Assembly (NCBI GenBank): GCA_016722285.1
Contig: JADKGI010000006.1
Location: forward strand, 186,001-250,000
Source: Saprospiraceae bacterium
Lineage (GTDB): Bacteria > Bacteroidota > Bacteroidia > Chitinophagales > Saprospiraceae
Length of the DNA stretch: 64,000 nucleotides
Direction of reading: 5' to 3'
In this document: piece after piece, positions 57,189 to 64,000 of the stretch
How positions within the stretch are numbered: the first letter of the stretch is position 1
How the letters are laid out: each line of letters opens with the position of its first letter
Notes under the pieces: generated by a model
The model's input: only the letters and a program-made list of their open reading frames with translations
Told to the model about the DNA's origin: nothing
Databases searched by the model: none
Translations under genes and position numbers: made by a program

Positions 57189-57233
57189 TAGATTAAAAAT
57201 TATTTAATAATGATGAAATATTGCTTAATAAAA

Positions 57234-57241
57234 CAAAAGTA
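57234..57241 (-). promoter_or_regulatory. Putative -7 promoter box for the persulfide dioxygenase operon
   Basis: TACTTTTG on the minus strand matches TAnnTTTG, 46 bases before the start codon. Confidence 0.4.
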
Positions 57242-57463
57242 AGCCAAATGCATTATTCAGAAAGTGACGAATGTTACATAAAAAGTTGGATAAATATTAA
57301 ATGAAACAATAACTGGAAAAATTGTCCATTTTTACTCCATTGGTCAAATATCATCCTTGGACATTTATATTGCATCATATGCATTAATGTAAAAGATATC
57401 ACATTAACAGGTAATATGGCATGGATTTACTTCGATCACCAATGAGATAGAAATAATAAAATG

Positions 57464-57907
57464 TTACTGATGGGCTGCATCCAAACCTTTTTCCAGGATG
57501 TCTTTGTACAAAATAGGTTCTGGGTATTCCTTCCTGAATTCATATCTGAGTACATCAAAAGTAGTTACCAAACCCACCAAAATTCCTTTATCTACAACTG
57601 GAATAGCATGAAACCTGTTGGCAAGAAATAATTCTGCGGCCGTTCCTATTTTGTCTTCCGGATCAAGTTTGGCTAATTTAGTAGTCATTATGTCTTTAAC
57701 CAGGGTGGTATGAAAGTCTGATAGATTCAAATTTATTTTCCAAAGATCAAAAGTGGTAACCATGCCTACCAACAATCCTTCATTTATTACGGGTATGTGA
57801 TGAATATTTTTTGATCTAAAGATATCTCTTACATTGGCCACAGTACTTTCAGGTGCCAAGGTAATTAGATCCCGTATCATAATAGTGGCTACATTTTCAT
57901 TCATCAT
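57464..57907 (-). CDS. Two-CBS-domain protein
   Basis: A 147-residue protein made only of a CBS pair: VATIMIRDLITLAPESTVAN with HHIPVINEGLLVGMVTTFD, then VKDIMTTKLAKLDPEDKIGT with FHAIPVVDKGILVGLVTTFD. Bateman modules bind adenine nucleotides or SAM and regulate partner proteins. No partner gene is fused or obviously coupled; it lies 275 bases upstream of the persulfide dioxygenase on the same strand. Confidence 0.88.
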   Translation of the reverse strand: MMNENVATIMIRDLITLAPESTVANVRDIFRSKNIHHIPVINEGLLVGMVTTFDLWKINLNLSDFHTTLVKDIMTTKLAKLDPEDKIGTAAELFLANRFHAIPVVDKGILVGLVTTFDVLRYEFRKEYPEPILYKDILEKGLDAAHQ

Positions 57908-58241
57908 AGTTCTCAGATTTTGGATGCAAATAATTAAGCAAGGTAAAAATATTTTAGGAATTTAAAAACATAAATTTTTTATTATATGGTTTCTATGTTT
58001 CAATATAACAAGGTATTATAAATAAAAATTTCATTTTTGACAGTCAATTTTAAAAGTTTCTAATAAATGAATCGATTCATATTTCAACCTAAGTTGAGAT
58101 TATTTATATGTTATATCAGTTGGTTTTTAGGGCTGTTTCTTATGCGATTTATCTAAGTATATCCATTATTATAGCTCTTTAGCCAGGTTTCACGTTGTAA
58201 TTAATTAATTTTGCCGTTCATTTGAAAATTTGTATCACATT
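57908..58241. other. AT-rich divergent intergenic region
   Basis: About 330 bases between the CBS gene (minus) and the PurM-like gene (plus). A plus-strand -7 box is at 58206-58213. Nothing else recognisable. Confidence 0.4.
58206..58213 (+). promoter_or_regulatory. Putative -7 promoter box for the PurM-like gene
   Basis: TAATTTTG, 28 bases before the ATG at 58242, matching TAnnTTTG. Confidence 0.45.
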
Positions 58242-59429
58242 ATGAGTCAGAAAGATTTATTGTATGATCTGAGGGGTGTCTCGGCTTCAAAAGATGATGT
58301 TCATAAGGCTATTGCAAATCTTGATAAAGGACTTTTCCCGAATGCGTTTTGCAAAGTGATTCCCGACATAGTATGTGGTGATGCTGATTATTGTAATATA
58401 ATGCACGCAGATACAGCCGGCACAAAAACAAGTCTGGCTTATGTTTACTGGAAGGAAACGGGAGATATTTCAGTATGGAAAGGGATAGTAGAAGATGCCA
58501 TAGTCATGAATCTCGATGACATGGCATGTGTAGGCTGTCTGGATCATATTGTGTTGTCATCGACTATTGGAAGAAATAAAAGTATCATACCGGGAGAGGT
58601 AATATCAGTCCTTATAAATCATACTCAGGAATTTCTAAGCAAATTAGAATCATATGGTATCGGAATTACATTGGCTGGAGGTGAGACGGCAGATGTGGGT
58701 GACATAGTCCGCACTATAGATGTGGGATATACTACTTTCGCCCGGATGAGAAGATCAGACATAATCAATATTGATATAAAGTCGGGAGACTTTGTTGTAG
58801 GTTTTAGTTCATTTGGCAAGGCAGTTTACGAGTCTGAGTATAATGGAGGAATGGGGAGCAATGGATTGACATCGGCGAGGCATGATGTCTTTAATAATTC
58901 ATATGCCGTTAAATATCCGGAATCATTTAATACATTTATTCCTGATGAAGTTGTATATTCAGGTAGCAAGAATCTTACGGATACTATAGTGATAGATGGA
59001 ATTACTCAAAGTATAGGAAAGTTGGTTTTGTCCCCAACGAGGACCTATCTGCCTTTGTTAAAACCGATCGTCGAACAATTCAGAAAACAGATTAATGGTT
59101 TGATTCATTGTTCAGGCGGAGGTCAGACAAAAGTCAGTAAATTTATGAGTAACAACATCATGATAATCAAAGACAATCTGTTTAGCATGCCTCCTCTTTT
59201 CAAACTGATTAAAGACGAAGCAGGATTAAGCATGGAAGAAATGTTTCAGGTATTCAATATGGGACACAGGTTGGAATGTTATGTCTCTGACTTGCAAGTT
59301 GCTTATGAAATTATAGCAATATCACAATCATTTGGAGTAGAATCTAAAATCATAGGAAGAGTAGAGAAAAGTAACTCACCGGTCATCAACATTCATTATG
59401 AAGATGAAAGCTATACATATAACTATTGA
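58242..59429 (+). CDS. purM: Phosphoribosylformylglycinamidine cyclo-ligase, Bacteroidota type
   Basis: An AIR-synthase-fold enzyme expected to close the imidazole ring of AIR in purine synthesis with ATP. A 395-residue protein starting at ATG 58242. Seen: MHADTAGTKTSLAYVYWKE, VMNLDDMACVG, GITLAGGETADVGDIVRTID, VVGFSSFGKAVYESEYNGGM, GSNGLTSARHDVF, LIHCSGGGQTKVSKF and FNMGHRLECYV. These follow the PurM domain order, though the sequence is divergent from E. coli PurM, as in other Bacteroidota. PurK and PurE are encoded about 9 kb upstream but not in the same operon. Confidence 0.85.
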   Translation: MSQKDLLYDLRGVSASKDDVHKAIANLDKGLFPNAFCKVIPDIVCGDADYCNIMHADTAGTKTSLAYVYWKETGDISVWKGIVEDAIVMNLDDMACVGCLDHIVLSSTIGRNKSIIPGEVISVLINHTQEFLSKLESYGIGITLAGGETADVGDIVRTIDVGYTTFARMRRSDIINIDIKSGDFVVGFSSFGKAVYESEYNGGMGSNGLTSARHDVFNNSYAVKYPESFNTFIPDEVVYSGSKNLTDTIVIDGITQSIGKLVLSPTRTYLPLLKPIVEQFRKQINGLIHCSGGGQTKVSKFMSNNIMIIKDNLFSMPPLFKLIKDEAGLSMEEMFQVFNMGHRLECYVSDLQVAYEIIAISQSFGVESKIIGRVEKSNSPVINIHYEDESYTYNY

Positions 59430-59465
59430 AAATTGATTTAAAATATTTACCGAAAGAGTTCAGTC

Positions 59466-59499
59466 AAAAACCTAAATAATTACCATTTATTTAGGTTTT
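59466..59499. terminator. Bidirectional terminator overlapping the end of yajC
   Basis: AAAAACCTAAATA pairs with TATTTAGGTTTT around a 9-base loop. The right arm contains the last codons and stop of yajC, so the hairpin serves both convergent genes. Confidence 0.8.
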
Positions 59500-59798
59500 C
59501 CTTTGTACATATCCGTCATTTCTTTTGACACAGCACTCGATACTACTCTTATGAAAGTTTTGCTGTCCACTTCCAGTGTAATCACATTACTTTCAATTTT
59601 ATTGATCTGTCCGATGATACCACTGGTTGTCACAACTTCATCACCTTTTTTAAGGTCTGAAGAAAATGCCGTTTGATCTTTTTGCTTTTTAACCTGTGGT
59701 CTGATAAAAAAGAAATAAAAAAATGCCAACATTAAGGCAGGGAAAATCCAGCTTAGTACACTTCCACCTGCAGCTTGTAAAATAAATGCAAGAACCAT
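59487..59798 (-). CDS. yajC: Preprotein translocase accessory subunit YajC
   Basis: A small inner-membrane partner of SecDF in the Sec translocon. A 103-residue protein from ATG 59798; the frame is open to 59846 but the extra residues are not family-like. One membrane helix (LSWIFPALMLAFFYFFFI) is followed by RPQVKKQKDQ and the conserved soluble part LKKGDEVVTTSGIIGQINKI. It is complete and a lone gene here. Confidence 0.93.
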   Translation of the reverse strand: MVLAFILQAAGGSVLSWIFPALMLAFFYFFFIRPQVKKQKDQTAFSSDLKKGDEVVTTSGIIGQINKIESNVITLEVDSKTFIRVVSSAVSKEMTDMYKGKPK

Positions 59799-59874
59799 TA
59801 TATGAAAAGTTATTTTAAAATTTGACTGCAAATATATGGATAACAAATGTAAATAACGTTTAACTTTGACTTTA

Positions 59875-59882
59875 TATATTTG
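59875..59882 (+). promoter_or_regulatory. Putative -7 promoter box for the ECF sigma gene
   Basis: TATATTTG, 24 bases before the sigma-factor start codon. Confidence 0.45.
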
Positions 59883-59905
59883 TCTAAGTCAAAAATATCT
59901 AATCT

Positions 59906-60475
59906 ATGAATGATCTTGAGTTGTGGAGACGACTTAGAGGTGGAGATCAAAAAGCTTTGAAGGAAGTATATGATATGTGTTCCGGTAATCTGGCAAATTA
60001 TGCTAAAAAATTTACTCAGGACACAGAATTGATTGAGGATGCGATTCATGATTTATTTGTTTTTATATGGCAAAAGAAGGAAAATCTAAATGATACTGAC
60101 TCTATTATTAAATATCTTTGTGTATCACTCAGGAGAGAAATTATCCGTCGTGTTTCAAAGACATTAAATGTAACTTCCTTTGAAAATGCTGAAAATAATG
60201 ATTTTGAATTCTCTCTTTCTGTAGAGGACATGATCATTCAGAACGAAACAAATGAGTCCAATAAACTGAAATTGAAAGAAGCTTTCAAGGAATTGAGTAA
60301 CAGGCAAAGAGAAGCCATTTATCTCAAATACTATGAAGAAATGTCATATGATCAGATATGTGAAGTCATGGAAATCAATTATCAGTCAGTCAGAAACCTC
60401 ATTTCTAAAGGTATCATTGTGTTGAAAAAAGTCATTGGACTGGTTATTTTATTAATATCAGTATTAATATGGTAA
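59906..60475 (+). CDS. ECF (FecI-like) RNA polymerase sigma factor
   Basis: A 189-residue extracytoplasmic-function sigma-70 factor that would direct transcription of a surface-signalling target, probably the receptor downstream. Region 2 (about 8-75) has LEDAIHDLFVFIWQKKENL-like motifs (LIEDAIHDLFVFIWQ). Region 4 (about 125-175) has LSNRQREAIYLKYYEEMSYD and YQSVRNLISKGIIVLKK. The protein ends in a hydrophobic tail (GLVILLISVLIW), a feature seen in some Bacteroidota ECF sigmas. The FecR-like anti-sigma lies 244 bases downstream. Confidence 0.92.
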   Translation: MNDLELWRRLRGGDQKALKEVYDMCSGNLANYAKKFTQDTELIEDAIHDLFVFIWQKKENLNDTDSIIKYLCVSLRREIIRRVSKTLNVTSFENAENNDFEFSLSVEDMIIQNETNESNKLKLKEAFKELSNRQREAIYLKYYEEMSYDQICEVMEINYQSVRNLISKGIIVLKKVIGLVILLISVLIW

Positions 60476-60485
60476 AAAAGGTAAA

Positions 60486-60514
60486 TGTTTAGATATGATC
60501 GATTTCAATCAAGA
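60486..60514 (+). repeat. Dispersed motif copy 3
   Basis: TGTTTAGATATGATCGATTT followed by CAATCAAGA. It differs from the minus-strand copies near 19.4 and 21.3 kb at only a few positions. It lies directly after the sigma-factor stop, about 205 bases before fecR. Confidence 0.4.
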
Positions 60515-60719
60515 GATGCCAATTTTTGTGCTACTTCTGCTCTTTTTATGTCAGTAGTCGTGCTATTCAATCAAAAAATAGCTTCGTTCGACAAAAAAAT
60601 GTTCTATTTTTATTATTTGGAAGCATACACCTAAATAATTACTAAAGAAAGTATAAATAAATGAGTACAAAAGTGTTATGATATCCCTTTCATTACTGTA
60701 ACACAGTATAAATTTGCGT

Positions 60720-61703
60720 ATGAGTAATATAAATTTACATAATTTTCAAAATGAACTGATCGAAGACGACTCATTTATCAAATGGGTAAGATCGGAATTT
60801 CAGGAGGATGACGACAGGTGGTCTGCTTTTATCGATGATCATCCTGAAAACACAAATGAAATTAATGCGGCCATTGCCTTTATCCGAAACTTCGAATTTA
60901 AAGATGAAAAATCATTTGATCATAATAAAGTGTGGGAAAGGATTTCTGTTTCAGCTGAGCTAAAACCTATTAAAGAAGCAAGAGTAAAACAACTTTTCCC
61001 GAATAAAATAAAAATTATTGCATTACTAGCCGCTGCTTGTATTTTGCTTATAGTAGTTTTCAGGATGGGAATCTCCACAGAGAAAGAAGTAAATTCCCAC
61101 ATTGCAGAGCAAATAAATGAAGCCTTGCCTGATGGTTCAAAAGTTCTTCTAAATTCAGATTCCAAAATCTTATACAACCCCAAAACATGGAAAGAATCCA
61201 GAACTGTGAAATTGGAAGGAACCGCTTATTTTGAAGTAGAAAAGGGAAGTAAGTTTAAGGTGAAGACCAAATTAGGAGAAGTGACCGTATTAGGAACCAG
61301 TTTTAGTGTCACTCGAGATGGGTTATTTGAAGTGATTTGCAGAACAGGAAAGGTAGCCGTCAAATCATCCCCCAAACCATCAGAAGAAATCATTCTTACG
61401 CCTGGTGATATTGTAGTACTGGATGGAGAAACTTTAAGATTGGATCGATCGAAAAAAGAAAATAAGAACAATATTTCCTGGCTCGATGGGGTTTATACCT
61501 TTGATGCAAAACCTCTGAGCATTGTTATAAGTGAACTGGAAAGACAATTTGATTTAAAAATAACCATCCCAAATGAACTCAGATCCGAGGCATATACAGG
61601 TTTTTTTAGAGACAATGATATACAGGAAGCCCTGAAGTCAATAACCTGGCCTTTGGGACTACAATATAAAATTGACGGTAAAAAAGTAACGATAACCAGG
61701 TAA
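60720..61703 (+). CDS. FecR-like anti-sigma factor
   Basis: An inner-membrane regulator that holds or activates the ECF sigma in response to the receptor. A 327-residue protein; the ATG at 60720 is preferred over an upstream TTG. The cytoplasmic N-terminal part (about 1-95) is acidic. One membrane helix (IIALLAAACILLIVVFRMG, about 98-116) is followed by the FecR domain (ALPDGSKVLLNSDSKILYN, GTAYFEVEKGSKFKVKT, VLGTSFSV, CRTGKVAVKSS, LTPGDIVVL). The C-terminal DUF4974-type domain has WLDGVYTFDAKPLSIVISEL. It is complete. Confidence 0.93.
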   Translation: MSNINLHNFQNELIEDDSFIKWVRSEFQEDDDRWSAFIDDHPENTNEINAAIAFIRNFEFKDEKSFDHNKVWERISVSAELKPIKEARVKQLFPNKIKIIALLAAACILLIVVFRMGISTEKEVNSHIAEQINEALPDGSKVLLNSDSKILYNPKTWKESRTVKLEGTAYFEVEKGSKFKVKTKLGEVTVLGTSFSVTRDGLFEVICRTGKVAVKSSPKPSEEIILTPGDIVVLDGETLRLDRSKKENKNNISWLDGVYTFDAKPLSIVISELERQFDLKITIPNELRSEAYTGFFRDNDIQEALKSITWPLGLQYKIDGKKVTITR

Positions 61704-61756
61704 TATTTACTGTAAAGAAAATTTTTTATTACTCTGAAAACTTATAGAATATCATA

Positions 61757-64000
61757 AAGGAAGGAAGGATAGGTTTTGTTATTTTATTTTTTTTAATACT
61801 TCTGACCAGGAGTGATGTGACTTTATATTCCCAAAGCCTATATGTTTATTCTTACCCGATTAAAAAAGGTACTTCCTGCACATATAATCTGGACGCATTT
61901 AAGAATAAATTTAATGTATTAATTGCCTACAGCCCATCATTATCTGAATATATCGCATCTAATGATAGGGTTCTTGTTGCCTTTAGTTTGGATAATTTAT
62001 TTGAAAAATTATGTAATAGCTTTCAGTTGGAATTTACAAACGGAGGCGAAAGGTCCTATCTGGTAAGGTCTGAAGCGGTTGACATTCGAAACGCTGAAGA
62101 ATTGATTTTTCATATTCACCTAAAAGATGCAAAAGATAATCAACCCATTTCGTTTGCAGCAGTATATGACGAAAGTCGAAAATATTACGGATTTACAGAC
62201 GAGCAAGGTGATTGTTTTATTAAAATGCCAAAAAGTACTAATAGCCACAAACTGACTATTCACTCACTTTCTTATAAGGAGAGGGATATAGAACTCAATA
62301 ATGAAAACCTTTATCAGGAAATTAAAATCATAACTGATCCGGTAAAAGTATTGCCAATAACAATAAATACAATTAAACGGAAGCTTAGTTTTGCCAAAAG
62401 TCAGGCAATAACTACCAACAGTGACTTCATCGAAAAGGTAATGGAATCTTCTGTTTTTCAGAAAGACATCATTAGGACTTTACAGCTGTTGCCCGGTGTA
62501 AGTGCGATTAATGATTCCAAATCCAATATCAGGATAAGAGGGGCAAATGAAGAAGCCACACTGATGATATTGGATGACATGCCGGTATATAAGGCAGATC
62601 ATTTTTTTGGTATTTTTGGGGCTTTCAATTCGTGGTATATTAATGACATTTCTCTTTATAAGAATAACATGCCGGTGGAATTTGGAGGCCGGACCAGTGG
62701 ACTATTAAAAATGGAAAGCTATAAAGAAGTGGAGCCATTTCAACTAAATGTGGATTTGAATCTGCTGAATACTGGCTTAAAAGCAGATATTCCAATAAAT
62801 AAAAATCTGGCCATAAAAATTTCAGGTCGGAGTACTTATACTAATCTAGTCAAATCCGGTTTTTATGATCTTAGTCAGAGGCAGAATTTGGAATCGGGAT
62901 CACAGTCCAATACAAACAACTCCCAGATTACTTCAAATCCATCCTTTGACTTTCATGATATAAACGGCAAGATAGTTTTCAGAAAAAACGGACACCGAAT
63001 TGACGCAAACCTTTTTACAAGTAATGATCGATTTGAAGACAAATATGGCCTTACTTTCAAAAATAAGACTTTGGTCATCAATGATGAATTGTTCAGTCAG
63101 GTATCAAAATGGTCAAATTTAACATCGGGACTAAACTACGTGTATTCTGACCAGTTAAATGAAATCAAGGCATCAATTTATTCTACATCATTTTCCAGCA
63201 CATATAATATAAACAGTCACCTTACCAGAAAGGAAAAAAACGAAATAATTCGGGATACAATTAATATTTTGAATGAAAACAGCATTAAAGATGTTGGGCT
63301 GAAGCTAAGCTACAGGCACAAATCCATTCAAAATTTGCTTGTGGGTGCTGAGCACATTTTTCATAATAATAATTTATATATTGAAAATGATAAAAATCCG
63401 GTTTTTGAAATCAACAAAAAGGGGAGGGAATCAAGCTTCTTTAGCCTTTTAACTGTCGGGAAACGGACTGCTTTTTATGCCGAACCTGCGCTGCGACTGA
63501 CCTATCTTCATAGTTTGAATAAGACATATTTCCTGCCACAATTGTATCTCAGCACTGCGATTTCTGATGATATAATTTTAAAGGCATCAGCAGGAAGGCA
63601 AGCTCAGTATATCCGATTATTTGAGCATGAAAATGCTTTGGGGCAAAAGCAACAATTTTTTGCAATGAGTAACAATAACAGCGTACCCGTTGGGATTGGA
63701 ACAAACTTCATGATTGGAATATGGAAGAGTTTTGGTAAAATTACATTGGATATAGAAAATTACTACCGTACATTGGATGGAGCTATATTACATGCGACTC
63801 AGATGCCGGGATTACGTCCCCCACAGCCTGGAGTTATAACTTCAGGTTTCAAATTATTCTCCGGGCAAAGCCGGTTTTATGGCACAGATATATCACTTGT
63901 CTATGAAGCCAAAAGATATTTTTCATTGTTTACATATACACTTAGTAAATCTGAAAATAAATTTACTGAGCTTTTTATTAACCAATATTTTCCAGGCTCT
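61757..64000 (+). CDS. STN-domain TonB-dependent receptor, 3' end outside window
   Basis: An outer-membrane transducer-type receptor, open in one frame to the last base of the window. N-terminal signal-like segment (FVILFFLILLTRSDVTLYSQ), then an STN domain (TYNLDAFKNKFNVLIAYSPS, FSLDNLFEKLCNSFQLEFTN), the part that contacts FecR. A carboxypeptidase-D-like domain (KDAKDNQPISFAAVYDESRK) follows, then the plug (LQLLPGVSAINDSKSNIRIRG, LMILDDMPVYKADHFFG, GRTSGLLKMES) and the start of the barrel. No ATG, GTG or TTG lies before the signal segment. The best candidate is ATA at 61757 (ATA AAG GAA GGA AGG), or an indel hides the true start. It probably forms one system with the sigma and FecR genes. 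Confidence 0.85.

Noticed and set aside
1..64000. tRNA genes, insertion sequences, integrases or defence islands
   Set aside because: I looked for T-loop-like sequences, transposase motifs, attachment repeats and restriction or toxin families on both strands and found none I could support.

Overview
The window is a chromosomal segment of a low-GC Bacteroidota, most likely of the Saprospiria/Cytophaga type. The evidence is a SusC/SusD pair, a 1,300-residue SprB-repeat protein with a type IX secretion (T9SS) C-terminal sorting domain, an ECF sigma/FecR/STN-TonB receptor set, DUF5686 and DUF5777 barrel proteins, and Bacteroidota promoters of the form TTTG-N18/19-TAnnTTTG. No tRNA, rRNA, transposase, integrase, prophage or CRISPR array was seen.

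Layout. 0-7.3 kb: the 3' end of a BNR-repeat 'glycosyl hydrolase', a DUF697-SHOCT protein, then a same-strand cassette of two c-type-cytochrome-like lipoproteins, an OB-fold membrane protein, a YceI protein and a DUF5777 barrel, followed by HMG-CoA lyase. 7.4-11.2 kb: a frameshifted DUF5686 outer-membrane protein, a decayed YheT-type hydrolase and a small barrel. 11.2-16.6 kb: a GC-rich palindromic repeat and a SusC/SusD pair. 16.6-25.4 kb: 2-hydroxyacid dehydrogenase, MurB, a barrel protein, an ABC exporter and the giant T9SS adhesin. 25.4-37.5 kb: a 5'-truncated gyrA, a TPR protein, proA-proB-uvrC, mutS and pyrR-pyrB. 38-50.3 kb: asnB, a GAF/SpoIIE phosphatase, a TM2-TPR-SHOCT protein, a CBS protein, an Omp85-like barrel, a CocE/NonD peptidase, glgA, purK-purE and trmD. 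50.3-60 kb: pyruvate kinase, an NfeD-flotillin pair, a minus-strand redox/sulfur group (thioredoxin, peroxiredoxin, CstB-like persulfide dioxygenase, CBS protein), a PurM-like protein and YajC. 60-64 kb: ECF sigma, FecR anti-sigma and an STN-TonB receptor that runs off the window.

How the genes work together. proA-proB make the proline precursor. pyrR-pyrB serve pyrimidine synthesis; purK, purE and the PurM-like gene serve purine synthesis. NfeD-flotillin is a membrane-microdomain pair. The sigma/anti-sigma/STN-receptor trio is a Fec-type surface-signalling unit. The cassette at 2.4-5.9 kb looks like an undescribed envelope redox module: it carries three haem-type motifs with three different spacings.

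Data quality. Seven genes are broken by single-step indels, almost all in short homopolymers: the DUF5686 gene, the YheT relic, susC, pyrB, asnB, the CocE peptidase and trmD. Several are normally essential or highly conserved, so uncorrected sequencing error is the simplest explanation. Two anomalies are not explained that way: the roughly 50-60 residue loss at the start of gyrA, at a head-to-head junction with the adhesin gene (possible misjoin or rearrangement), and the internal deletion in the YheT-like gene.
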